Assembly (NCBI RefSeq): GCF_020731355.1
Contig: NZ_JAJFZK010000007.1
Coordinates: 186,001-250,000 of the forward strand
DNA from: Bacillus sp. REN16
Lineage (GTDB): Bacteria; Bacillota; Bacilli; Bacillales; Bacillaceae_L
Direction: 5' to 3'
Length of the DNA: 64,000 bases
Of the stretch, positions 18,930 to 26,358 are shown piece after piece (position 1 is the stretch's first letter; the number at the start of each line of letters is the position of its first letter). The notes below the pieces were generated by a model. The model worked only from the letters and a program-made list of their open reading frames with translations. It was not told the DNA's origin and made no database searches. Made by a program: the position numbers and the translations under genes.

Positions 18930-19050
18930 GAAAAGCGCAAGGCGCCCGCCTATCGGTGACAAGCATAAGACGAGCGCTGACAGAAGGTGTATTTTACCTT
19001 CCGAAGCGATTGGCTAGACCCGCGAGCCGATGGCGCCTGGAGCTAGACAA
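18930..19050 (+). repeat. Family A dispersed repeat, copy A2
   Basis: About 121 bp between the divergent typA and ylaF genes. It starts AAAAGCGCAAGGCGCC and ends GGCGCCTGGAGCTAGACA. It contains the core AAGCATAAGACGAGCGCTGA and GATTGGCTAGACC, nearly identical to A1, with internal inverted repeats (for example AAGGT/ACCTT and ATTGGCT/AGCCGAT). It lacks the extra module seen in A1. Confidence 0.85.
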
Positions 19051-19178
19051 AATAAAAATTAATCACCATTTACATTTTTTTACTTTTTAAAAAAGCTGCA
19101 ACTAAAATATTATATACCAAAGAGTAGAAATAATATATATTTATCTGTAAAATAAATTATGGAAAGGGGTCAATCTCT

Positions 19179-19364
19179 ATGAAAAACGTGAATATCCCAA
19201 TGCTTCTCTTTGCGATTGCCACAGCTGTCTGTATTATGTTAATTGGAGTATCGATAGCTGAAAGAAGTATGTTAGGTATTATTCTGTCTATTATTGCAGT
19301 AATTATTGTGACAGGTTTAGGATTTACGACAAAGAAAAAAATGCGTGAGAATGGCAGAATTTAG
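19179..19364 (+). CDS. ylaF: YlaF, small two-helix membrane protein
   Basis: A 61-residue protein of the YlaF (DUF5325) type with two hydrophobic helices (about 5-25 and 30-48) and a basic C-terminus ending KKKMRENGRI. Its function is unknown. The ATG at 19179 follows AAAGGGG at 9 nt. The stop codon is inside the loop of its terminator. Confidence 0.85.
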   Translation: MKNVNIPMLLFAIATAVCIMLIGVSIAERSMLGIILSIIAVIIVTGLGFTTKKKMRENGRI

Positions 19365-19389
19365 CTCTGCCTTCCCACGCTTTATTTTT
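19343..19389. terminator. Terminator for ylaF, probably also yktC
   Basis: The arms 19343-19358 and 19366-19380 (GCGTG...GGCAGA with TCTGCC...CACGC) are followed by a T-rich tract. On the other strand a run of seven T residues also follows, so it can act in both directions. Confidence 0.8.
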
Positions 19390-19410
19390 AAGCTTCATCG
19401 CATTTGGTTA

Positions 19411-20205
19411 CTATTTTCTTTTTAAAAATTTGGTAAAAATTTCTTTATGTAAATTGGGTCTAGCTACAAATACACTATTCTCTTTTAAAAAGTTTAGCGG
19501 CTCTCCATCTAGTGTAGAGATAACCCCGCCTACCTCATTTAAAAGCACTACACCCGCTGCAAAATCCCAAGGTGAAAGGCGCATTGTTATATATATATCG
19601 ATTCTGCCTGTTACAAGATAGGCTAGTTCCAAAGCCGCTGAACCATAAGAACGTGTTCCACGAACGCTATTTACTATCGGAATCAAAATTTTCGGATCAA
19701 TTCGTTTATTTTCGGTTACCCAGGTTGCATTTATGGCAAATATCGCTTTTTCAAGAGGGACCTCACCTAAAGGTTCAATTTTCGTTGAGTTAAAATAGGC
19801 ACCTTGTCCTTTTCGTGCGTGATAGAGTTCATCATGCACGACATCGTAAATAAGACCGATTTGCCCTACCCCTTCCTCGTATACTGCAACTGAAATTGCA
19901 AAATGGCGCTGTTGATGAACAAAATTCATGGTACCATCAATTGGATCGATTATCCATGTAATCCCTTTCAATGACTGGATTTGATCCCCAAATCCTTCCT
20001 CTCCAAGAATTTGGTGTGATGGATAGGTTCCATGGATTTTTTCGATAAAAAACTGCTCAGTTTCTTTATCCATATTTGTTACAAGATCATCTGGATTTGA
20101 TTTAGTCTCCACAACAAGCTTTTCTTGAAATGAATCTCTTATTCGTTTACCAGCTTCCCTGATCCATTGTTTTGCAAAAGAATCTATTTCATTCCAATTT
20201 ACCAT
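19411..20205 (-). CDS. yktC: Inositol monophosphatase family protein (YktC-like)
   Basis: Mg2+-dependent phosphatase of the inositol monophosphatase/SuhB family, 264 residues, cytoplasmic. Metal-site motifs are GEEGFGD, WIIDPIDGTMNF and WDFAAGVVLLNEVGG. The physiological substrate may be myo-inositol 1-phosphate or another sugar phosphate such as NADP; the sequence does not decide. The ATG at 20205 follows GAGG at 8 nt. It is convergent with ylaF; ykzI lies upstream on the same strand. Confidence 0.94.
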   Translation of the reverse strand: MVNWNEIDSFAKQWIREAGKRIRDSFQEKLVVETKSNPDDLVTNMDKETEQFFIEKIHGTYPSHQILGEEGFGDQIQSLKGITWIIDPIDGTMNFVHQQRHFAISVAVYEEGVGQIGLIYDVVHDELYHARKGQGAYFNSTKIEPLGEVPLEKAIFAINATWVTENKRIDPKILIPIVNSVRGTRSYGSAALELAYLVTGRIDIYITMRLSPWDFAAGVVLLNEVGGVISTLDGEPLNFLKENSVFVARPNLHKEIFTKFLKRK

Positions 20206-20306
20206 TGTATGTACCTCACTTTTTTATCTCACAAGATAGTATACGCTAAGTATTACTCTTTAAAAGCTTACTTTACTTATTTACAGAAAAGCAAGCAATA
20301 AGGAAA

Positions 20307-20326
20307 GCGAACCAAAATTGGTTCGC
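20307..20326 (-). terminator. Hairpin after ykzI
   Basis: GCGAACCAA and TTGGTTCGC form a palindrome directly after the gene. The downstream tract on the minus strand is only moderately T-rich. Confidence 0.55.
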
Positions 20327-20337
20327 CATTACGCATT

Positions 20338-20535
20338 TTATGCCTCTAATTTTATGATTTCTTTACTTAATCTCTGTAGTTTCTTTTTGCATTCAGCCTT
20401 TTTCATCTCGTCATTTTCATTCATCGCATCATAAAGGGTTGCTAATTCATAATCTACTTCTAAACGTAACACTGCCAAGCGTTTCTCTCCGTCTTTTCGC
20501 TTTAAATCATTAATCACTTGTTTCAATTTCCGCAC
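20338..20535 (-). CDS. ykzI: YkzI-like small helical protein
   Basis: A 65-residue, highly charged, probably all-helical or coiled-coil protein starting MRKLKQVINDLKRKDGEKRL. No motif is recognised and the function is unknown. The name comes from its size and its place between yktB and yktC, as in B. subtilis. GTG at 20535 is 6 nt after GAGG; TTG at 20526 is 8 nt after AGGGG and is a possible alternative start. Confidence 0.75.
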   Translation of the reverse strand: MRKLKQVINDLKRKDGEKRLAVLRLEVDYELATLYDAMNENDEMKKAECKKKLQRLSKEIIKLEA

Positions 20536-20675
20536 CCCTTTCCTCTATTTCAATCATCACTATCCCTTATTGACTTTTTCACTTGTTACTCTTAACTTAT
20601 GAAAAAACTGGAGCATTGTAACAAATATGTGCGTATACCTAGATAAGCCGTAACTCTAATATCCAATACGCTTCT

Positions 20676-20724
20676 TACATTCATCCCCAAATTATGGAGA
20701 ACTTCTGTTGAATAAAGTTAAAGC
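20676..20724 (-). repeat. Family B end module, solitary copy
   Basis: About 49 bp containing ACATTCATCC, GGAGAACTTCTG and TGAATAAAGTTAAA. It matches the segment at 29355-29405 that ends repeat B1. It lies upstream of yktB, without the rest of a family B element. Confidence 0.65.
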
Positions 20725-20793
20725 AGTCTAGTTTAGAATTTCTTAACTTTTTGTTAAAATATGAATAGGAATATCAATAGGAGGATACATAAA

Positions 20794-21429
20794 ATGACTT
20801 TTACAGGGTTTACAAATGATGACTTTGACGTATTTACAATAGATGGACTTGAAAACCGAATGGATGCCCTAATTACACATGTTCGACCTAAATTAGAGGA
20901 TTTAGGTAATCATTTTGCACCCACACTCTCAAGCCTTACAGGAGACGAGATGTTTGCACATGTGGCAAAACATGCGAGAAGGACAATTAATCCACCTAAA
21001 GATACCTGGGTTGCTTTTGCCAATAATAAGCGGGGATATAAAATGCTGCCCCATTTCCAAATCGGACTATGGAATACACACCTCTTTGTCTGGTTTGCAG
21101 TGATTTATGAGGCACCGATTAAAGCTGGGTTTGGAAAGATTTTGTTGGAGCACTCGGAAAAAATTAAAGAGGATACCCCTCACCATTTTCTATGGTCAGT
21201 CGATCACACAAAACCGGAAACAATTAACCATCATGAATTAGATGAACAAAAGCTTGAAGCGATGTTTACAAGACTCCAAACTGTCAAAAAGGCTGAAATA
21301 CTTTGTGGAATTAACATTCCCCGAGATGAAATAATTGATATGAAACCAGAAGAGTTAGTACGAGTAATTGATGGAACTTTCAGAAAGTTAATACCATTAT
21401 ACCAGTTAGCGCAAAAAAGTTCAAAATAA
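20794..21429 (+). CDS. yktB: YktB, DUF1054/UPF0637 protein
   Basis: A 211-residue soluble protein starting MTFTGFTNDDFDVFTIDGLE, typical of UPF0637. The middle contains PHFQIGLWNTHLFVWFAVIY and later HHFLWSVDHTKP. Its function is unknown. The ATG at 20794 lies 8 nt after AGGAGG, and an in-frame ATG at 20761 upstream has no ribosome site. A strong terminator follows. Confidence 0.93.
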   Translation: MTFTGFTNDDFDVFTIDGLENRMDALITHVRPKLEDLGNHFAPTLSSLTGDEMFAHVAKHARRTINPPKDTWVAFANNKRGYKMLPHFQIGLWNTHLFVWFAVIYEAPIKAGFGKILLEHSEKIKEDTPHHFLWSVDHTKPETINHHELDEQKLEAMFTRLQTVKKAEILCGINIPRDEIIDMKPEELVRVIDGTFRKLIPLYQLAQKSSK

Positions 21430-21467
21430 GTTTCAAGATATATGCATTTTTCGGCAAGCTTATACGT

Positions 21468-21504
21468 AAAAAAGGATGTCCTATTTATAATAGACATCCT
21501 TTTA
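21468..21504 (+). terminator. yktB terminator
   Basis: A perfect 11-bp stem (21470-21480 with 21493-21503), flanked by an A run and ending in T residues. Confidence 0.8.
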
Positions 21505-21576
21505 AAAATCTATGGCAACCGCCGGAGGCTGTAAAATTATTCAGTTGGGGTATGCACACCAACTGAATAATTTTAC
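21497..21576 (-). repeat. Family B repeat, truncated copy B4 with 18-bp hairpin
   Basis: Read on the minus strand, a perfect 18-bp inverted repeat (21559-21576 with 21531-21548, 10-base loop) is followed by AGCCTCCGGCGGTTGCCATA and AGATTTTTAAAAGG, matching the conserved core of B1-B3. The rest of the element is missing. The right arm contains the yktA stop codon. Confidence 0.8.
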
Positions 21577-21836
21577 ATTTTAATCTTTTCTGTATTTTCT
21601 TTTGCTTTTTGGATCACACGGTATGGAGAATATCCGCTCATTTCCTCAAATTCACCACAAATCTGTTTCTCCTCAGATTTGCTTGGAACAATTTCTTTAA
21701 AACGTTTATATGCCTGCATCATTTTATCTCTTGCAATTCCCTTCTCATATGCCTTTTCAACGCATTCAAAAAAGGCAATTACATCAACTACTTCATCTGT
21801 ACTCCAATCTAATGAAACTGGATATTGATAATCCAA
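21573..21836 (-). CDS. yktA: YktA, UPF0223 protein
   Basis: An 87-residue soluble protein starting [20 protein letters not shown], characteristic of UPF0223. It contains [14 protein letters not shown] near the C-terminus. Function unknown. Its stop codon lies within an 18-bp perfect inverted repeat. It follows the flavin oxidoreductase gene by 11 bp on the same strand, so the two are likely cotranscribed. Confidence 0.92.
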   Translation of the reverse strand: MDYQYPVSLDWSTDEVVDVIAFFECVEKAYEKGIARDKMMQAYKRFKEIVPSKSEEKQICGEFEEMSGYSPYRVIQKAKENTEKIKM

Positions 21837-21847
21837 CTACCTCACCT

Positions 21848-22807
21848 CTATTCACTCCACTTATTCCTGATTGCCTCCGCATCGGAGATTATTCGATCAA
21901 ATAGATCTGCAACTGATGGTACATCCTTAATGAGCCCCATGACCTGTCCAGCCCAAGCATATCCTCCATCTACTTTTCCATCATAAATGTAGCTCATATT
22001 AGCTTGACCACTAATGTATTCCTTTAATCCTTCATATCCGCTGTTTGCTTCTTCTAGCTGAAGAATCTTTGAGGTCCATTTATTTGAAATCACTCGACCA
22101 GGTGCTCCAAGGGATCGTTTAATCACGACCGTATCATTTTCAGTCCCATTAATCAATGCTTCTTTATAGGCCTGATGGGCATGAACACATTCTTTTGTGG
22201 CGATAAAGCGAGTTCCCATTTCGATTCCTTCAGCCCCTAAGCTTAAGGCTGCCATTAATCCGCGACCATCACCAATACCTCCAGAAGCAATTACTGGAAT
22301 CGATACTGCATCGACAACCTGTGGAATAAGCACCATTGATCCAATATCCTGTCTACCCAGGTGCCCTCCGCCCTCTTGACCAACAACCATCACAGCGTCC
22401 GCTCCTAATTCCTCCGCTTTTTCCGCTTGCCTTCTAGCTGCAACAAGAACAAGTTTCTTTGTATTTATTCCTTTTAATTGTTCAAAAATTGGAGCAGGAT
22501 TTCCACCAGTCATTGTAATTACAGGGACTTCCTCCTCAATTGCTACTTCAAGCATGTCTGAAAACGGCCTTCCGTGTTGTCCTATCGCATAATTAACCCC
22601 AAATGGGTTCTTTGTAAGTTTTTTTACTTTTTTAATTTCATTCCGTAGCTCATCTGGTGTTCTAAGTGACATTGCAGTTATTTGACCAAGTCCTCCTGCA
22701 TTTGAAACAGCTGCTGCAAGATCGGAATAAGCTAAGTAAGCAAGTCCTCCCTGAATAATTGGATATTGAATACCTAATAAAGACGAAACCTTTGTTTCCC
22801 AATTCAT
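21848..22807 (-). CDS. FMN-dependent nitronate monooxygenase / FabK-like oxidoreductase
   Basis: TIM-barrel flavoprotein of the nitronate monooxygenase/enoyl-ACP reductase II family, 319 residues. Motifs include YPIIQGGLAYLAYSDLAAAV, VVGQEGGGHLG and PVIASGGIGDGRG (phosphate/FMN-binding loops), followed by GTRFIATKEC. It may oxidise alkyl nitronates or related nitro compounds; the FabK role cannot be excluded by eye. The ATG at 22807 was preferred over one at 22825 because GGTGGGAG lies between them. It is divergent from speA. Confidence 0.9.
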   Translation of the reverse strand: MNWETKVSSLLGIQYPIIQGGLAYLAYSDLAAAVSNAGGLGQITAMSLRTPDELRNEIKKVKKLTKNPFGVNYAIGQHGRPFSDMLEVAIEEEVPVITMTGGNPAPIFEQLKGINTKKLVLVAARRQAEKAEELGADAVMVVGQEGGGHLGRQDIGSMVLIPQVVDAVSIPVIASGGIGDGRGLMAALSLGAEGIEMGTRFIATKECVHAHQAYKEALINGTENDTVVIKRSLGAPGRVISNKWTSKILQLEEANSGYEGLKEYISGQANMSYIYDGKVDGGYAWAGQVMGLIKDVPSVADLFDRIISDAEAIRNKWSE

Positions 22808-22995
22808 ATAACTCCCACCTTTCAAATATCCATTTCGTGATAACTGCCCAATATTCCTTTTTTTTATTGTTTTTTGCTTACTTGATCCTTAACTAAGATA
22901 CAGCAAAGTTTAACAATCCAAAAAATGTTTAATTCCCCCCTACACGTGACAATTTAAAATAGAGAAATATTTTTATATGCAAATGGCGAAAGAAG

Positions 22996-23004
22996 TGCTA
23001 TAAT
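22996..23004 (+). promoter_or_regulatory. Extended -10 promoter for speA
   Basis: TGCTATAAT at 22996-23004 is an exact extended -10 element, about 43 nt (from an expected start near 23011) upstream of the speA start codon. No good -35 is visible, as is common with extended -10 promoters. Confidence 0.5.
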
Positions 23005-23053
23005 TCACTTGTTTTATGTAGAAAAATGACAAATAAAGAGGTGTGGTAATCAA

Positions 23054-24526
23054 TTGTCACAAAATGAAACACCATTATTTACTGGCCTTGTTGAACACGC
23101 AAAAAAGAATCCAACCCAATTCCATATTCCCGGACATAAAAAAGGTGCTGGGATCGATCCTGACTTTCGACACTTTATCGGTGATAACGCCTTATCCATC
23201 GATTTAATTAATATTGGACCTTTAGATGATCTTCATCAACCTAAAGGAATTATTAAGCAAGCCCAAGACCTTGCTGCTGAAGCGTTTGGTGCAGATTATA
23301 CATTTTTTTCAGTTCAAGGTACAAGTGGAGCAATTATGACGATGGTCATGGCTGTCTGTGGCCCTGGAGATAAAATCATAGTGCCAAGAAACGTGCATAA
23401 ATCTGTTATGTCAGCCATCGTATTTTCCGGTGCAGTTCCAATCTTCATCCACCCGGAAATTGACAGTCAATTAGGAATTTCTCATGGAATTACTACGGAC
23501 TCTGTTGAAAAGGCACTCGAACAGCACCCTGATGCCAAGGGCTTACTGGTGATTAACCCAACCTATTTCGGCATTGCAGCAGACTTAAAAAGAATTGTGG
23601 ATATTGCTCATTCCTATGATGTTCCGGTTCTTGTTGACGAAGCGCATGGTGTTCATATTCACTTCCATGAAGGTCTTCCTCTATCAGCGATGCAGGCGGG
23701 AGCAGACATGGCTGCTACAAGCGTCCATAAACTTGGAGGATCAATGACCCAAAGCTCTATTTTAAATGTAAAAGAGGGGTTAGTATCCGCTAATAGGGTA
23801 CAATCGATCTTAAGTATGCTCACAACTACATCAACTTCTTATTTGTTATTAGCATCCTTAGACGTTGCTAGGAAACAGTTAGTGACTGAAGGCCATGAAT
23901 TGATTGAAAAAACAATCATGTTAGCCGATTATATTCGTGAAAAAATCAATGAAATCGAAAAACTATATTGTGTTGGGCGTGAAATTTTAGGCTCAAAAGC
24001 TACATTCGATTTTGATCCAACAAAACTAGTCATTTCCGTAAAAGACCTTGGCATTACTGGATCAGATGCGGAGGTTTGGCTTCGTGAAAAATACAATATT
24101 GAAGTAGAGATGTCCGACCTCTATAACATCCTATGTATTGTGACTCCTGGTGATTCCAGGAGAGAGGCCGATTTACTAATAGAGGCGCTTGCTAATCTTT
24201 CTGATGAAGTGTCCCATCTTTCAGAATCAAAAACTATACCTGAAGTATTACTGCCAGATATTCCTGTTCTTGCATTATCACCAAGGGATGCCTTTTATTC
24301 CGAAACAGAAGTGGTGCCATTTGAAGAATCTGCTGGACGAGTAATAGCTGAATTCGTAATGGTATACCCACCGGGAATACCAATTTTTATCCCAGGAGAA
24401 ATTATTACAGAAGAGAACTTAACTTATATCCATACAAATATTGAGGCAGGTCTTCCTGTCCAAGGACCTGAGGATTATGAGTTAAAATTTCTGCGTGTCA
24501 TCAAAGAACATAGGGCGATTCGGTGA
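23054..24526 (+). CDS. speA: SpeA, arginine decarboxylase (PLP-dependent)
   Basis: Fold-type I Orn/Lys/Arg decarboxylase that makes agmatine from arginine, the first step of polyamine synthesis in Bacillus. It has 490 residues, the same length as B. subtilis SpeA as I recall it. The N-terminal motif QFHIPGHKKGAG and the PLP-lysine motif SVHKLGGSMTQSS (Lys226) are seen, along with VDEAHGVH. It starts with TTG at 23054 after a rather distant GAGGTG. It converges on the SR1 locus, sharing a terminator. Confidence 0.95.
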   Translation: MSQNETPLFTGLVEHAKKNPTQFHIPGHKKGAGIDPDFRHFIGDNALSIDLINIGPLDDLHQPKGIIKQAQDLAAEAFGADYTFFSVQGTSGAIMTMVMAVCGPGDKIIVPRNVHKSVMSAIVFSGAVPIFIHPEIDSQLGISHGITTDSVEKALEQHPDAKGLLVINPTYFGIAADLKRIVDIAHSYDVPVLVDEAHGVHIHFHEGLPLSAMQAGADMAATSVHKLGGSMTQSSILNVKEGLVSANRVQSILSMLTTTSTSYLLLASLDVARKQLVTEGHELIEKTIMLADYIREKINEIEKLYCVGREILGSKATFDFDPTKLVISVKDLGITGSDAEVWLREKYNIEVEMSDLYNILCIVTPGDSRREADLLIEALANLSDEVSHLSESKTIPEVLLPDIPVLALSPRDAFYSETEVVPFEESAGRVIAEFVMVYPPGIPIFIPGEIITEENLTYIHTNIEAGLPVQGPEDYELKFLRVIKEHRAIR

Positions 24527-24532
24527 AGCCAA

Positions 24533-24567
24533 AAAGAAAGCATGCAAACTTCTGCATGCTTTTTTCA
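24533..24567. terminator. Shared terminator of speA and SR1
   Basis: A perfect 10-bp stem (24537-24546 with 24553-24562) is followed by six T residues on the plus strand, and by a T-rich tract on the minus strand. Confidence 0.88.
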
Positions 24568-24763
24568 TATTTTTATTGAGATTAATTTTCGTCGTGATGG
24601 CAATCGCAGTGGTCGCAAGTTGAATAAAGTGTTGTAACCTTCTCGTATTCAAAGTGCTCGATTGTTTCACTGCATGTTTGGCAGATGATTGTACCCATTA
24701 TTCAAACCCCTTTCGAAAAGTAGATGTCCTTCAACTCATTTTGAAAACGTTTTATGTTATGTT
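24534..24763 (-). ncRNA. SR1-type dual-function small RNA
   Basis: The promoter at 24770-24798 and the terminator at 24533-24567 define a transcript of about 230 nt encoding the SR1P peptide. This matches the B. subtilis SR1 gene in position (beside speA, before pdhABCD), size, peptide and predicted control by CcpN. In B. subtilis SR1 also base-pairs with ahrC mRNA; pairing has not been examined here. The 5' end is predicted from the -10 box only. Confidence 0.8.
24582..24698 (-). CDS. sr1P: SR1P, GapA-binding peptide
   Basis: A 38-residue peptide starting MGTIICQTCSETIEHFEYEK, with VTTLYSTC following and ending in CDCHHDEN. It matches the SR1P family, whose B. subtilis member is 39 residues, binds the glycolytic GAPDH GapA, and promotes its interaction with RNase J1. 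Two cysteine pairs (CQTC and CDHC) look like a metal site. The ATG at 24698 follows AAAGGGG at 8 nt. RNase J1 itself is encoded in this window at 34118. Identification rests on sequence, size and location. Confidence 0.88.
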   Translation of the reverse strand: MGTIICQTCSETIEHFEYEKVTTLYSTCDHCDCHHDEN

Positions 24764-24798
24764 ACTTTTATAATAGTATGTCACATTTGGTTAGTCAA
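24739..24798 (-). promoter_or_regulatory. SR1 promoter with CcpN-type operator and cre-like site
   Basis: On the minus strand, TTGACT (24793-24798) and TATTAT (24770-24775) are 17 bases apart. The spacer contains TGTGACATACT, which fits the CcpN operator consensus TRTGHYATAYW as I recall it. Just after the predicted start is a near-palindromic TGAAAACGTTTTAT (24742-24755), matching cre at 12 of 14 positions. CcpN and CcpA control of SR1 are known in B. subtilis. Confidence 0.72.
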
Positions 24799-24962
24799 TG
24801 GTTAATTGTATAACGTTTTTATTTTTTTTATATTTATTTTTAGCATAATTACTAAAAACCAAGGATATCAGCATCCAAGATAATCTGAAGTTGTACGTTT
24901 TACCATTTAAATGCTAGAATAAGAGATACATATGAATACAATCCGGAGTAGGAGTGAAAAGT

Positions 24963-25391
24963 TTGGAAAACGCATACATAAAGCTCGTCTCTAAATCAAA
25001 CATACAAAATATTTCACTTGATGATGTTAAAGACCTCTTTAACTATTACAAAGAAATTACAGGTAAAACTGGCAAACAGCTTGATTGGGATTACAATAAC
25101 GCTGCATTCCCCTACCAAATTAAAGAGATTAATCACGAAAAAAATTGGTTTTACTTAAAATCAGATCAACAAAAATATAACGCAATTGTTATTGGTGTGG
25201 GCCACGAAAAAATTGAAGATGAAATTGATGAAATCAAAGAACAAACCTATATCCAAGTCACCCTTCCGGAAAGTTCAACCCCAGGTGACAAAGGAAAAGC
25301 AAATGAATTTTGTAAGTTCCTAGCTAAAAAACTTGAAGGTGAATTACACTTATTTAATGAACGAGTGATGTATTTCTACAAACGAAAATAG
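24963..25391 (+). CDS. DUF1885 family protein
   Basis: A 142-residue soluble protein with NAYIKLVSKSNIQNISLDDV at the start and FNYYKEITGKTGKQL after it, recognised as DUF1885 of Bacillaceae. No catalytic motif is visible and function is unknown. TTG at 24963 is 8 nt after AGGAG; GTG at 24954 is a possible alternative start (145 residues). A bidirectional terminator follows. Confidence 0.82.
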   Translation: MENAYIKLVSKSNIQNISLDDVKDLFNYYKEITGKTGKQLDWDYNNAAFPYQIKEINHEKNWFYLKSDQQKYNAIVIGVGHEKIEDEIDEIKEQTYIQVTLPESSTPGDKGKANEFCKFLAKKLEGELHLFNERVMYFYKRK

Positions 25392-25414
25392 CAAAAATCA
25401 TTTATTAGCGAAAT

Positions 25415-25451
25415 AAAAATAGACCATATCATTGAGATGTGGTCTATTTTA
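25415..25451. terminator. Bidirectional terminator after the DUF1885 gene
   Basis: A perfect 11-bp stem (25417-25427 with 25440-25450). The stop codon of the convergent membrane protein gene is inside the right arm. Confidence 0.85.
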
Positions 25452-25688
25452 TGTGAAGGCCCAAAAAACTTTTTCAAATGAGAAAAAGCAAATAAAGGAA
25501 ATTGCTGTTACAAGCAAAGATCCTTTTCGTGTCAAACCGATTTTAAAAGCGATTAAGAAAGCAACATAACAAAAGATAATCAACAATATTCCTTTCGCAA
25601 GAAAACGATCGGAGCCAGATAACCATGTAACCAATGAAAAAGCACTCCAAATTAAAATTTGAATCAAACCAATTACATATACCTTCAT
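25449..25688 (-). CDS. Small membrane protein, unknown
   Basis: A 79-residue protein with three hydrophobic segments (about 4-22, 30-50, 57-76), starting MKVYVIGLIQILIWSAFSLV. No family is recognised. AAAGGGGAG lies 7 nt before the ATG, and a terminator overlaps the stop codon, so it appears to be a genuine single gene. Confidence 0.78.
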   Translation of the reverse strand: MKVYVIGLIQILIWSAFSLVTWLSGSDRFLAKGILLIIFCYVAFLIAFKIGLTRKGSLLVTAISFICFFSFEKVFWAFT

Positions 25689-25935
25689 GAAGAAACTCCC
25701 CTTTACACCTTCAGGCCATATGCTCGTCTTCTATAAAATTCTATTTACTTTATTAATTAATATGCACATAAAGATGGTAGTATTTTTCATTTTTGTAACA
25801 AATCGATTACATCGGAAAGAATTTTTAGAATACATGATAAAATAAACTGGAATGAAAAAATAGGTGTTTTGTATTATTTTGATTAGCTTTAAAGACCTAT
25901 ACATTTGACTATTTTATGGAAGAGTGATTATAAAA

Positions 25936-26316
25936 ATGAAGACATCTATTCTAATCATACTTTCTTTTTTTATACTTTCCTCGTGTTCTTCGTACAAGGC
26001 ACAGCCACCAGTACCGGAAACCGATGAAAAACAAATTATCTTTTTTTCAGATGAGGATAATCTACGTAATGAGAGTAACTACTATGATGCGTTACTGGAG
26101 CTAAAAAACAAATTCCCAACTGAAATCGCAAATATGAAGGTCGTATCTTCTGATGACAATAGACTTTATACAAAATATGAAGTTGAAGAATCTCCATCTT
26201 TATTAATCGTCCAACAAGACAAAGTCCTAAAAAAAATTGAAGGTAATGTTAAAAAAGATGAAATAATTACTCCCTTAGAAAATGTACTTTCTTCGACGGC
26301 AAGTTCAAAAAATTAA
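25936..26316 (+). CDS. Lipoprotein with possible thioredoxin-like fold, no CxxC
   Basis: A 126-residue protein with signal MKTSILIILSFFILSSCSSY and a lipobox-type LSSC. The mature part shows KQIIFFSDEDN, KVVSSDDNRLYTKYEV and EESPSLLIVQQDKV, arranged like thioredoxin strands with a cis-Pro loop, but there is no CxxC. A redox function is therefore unlikely, and the fold is inference. The ATG at 25936 was chosen because the signal peptide begins there; the ribosome site GGAAGAG is distant. A terminator follows. Confidence 0.72.
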   Translation: MKTSILIILSFFILSSCSSYKAQPPVPETDEKQIIFFSDEDNLRNESNYYDALLELKNKFPTEIANMKVVSSDDNRLYTKYEVEESPSLLIVQQDKVLKKIEGNVKKDEIITPLENVLSSTASSKN

Positions 26317-26319
26317 AAT

Positions 26320-26352
26320 AAAAAAATCGCTCCGATTGGAGCGATTTTTTTG
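26320..26352. terminator. Bidirectional terminator, lipoprotein gene / pdh operon
   Basis: A perfect 13-bp stem (26321-26333 with 26338-26350) with runs of A and T serves both convergent units, including the pdhABCD operon end. Confidence 0.92.
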
Positions 26353-26358
26353 TATTCA

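Noticed and set aside
24482-24670. A 62-codon minus-strand frame overlapping speA and SR1
   Set aside because: It has no ribosome site, runs through the terminator and opposes speA; the SR1P frame at 24582-24698 has the family sequence and a ribosome site.
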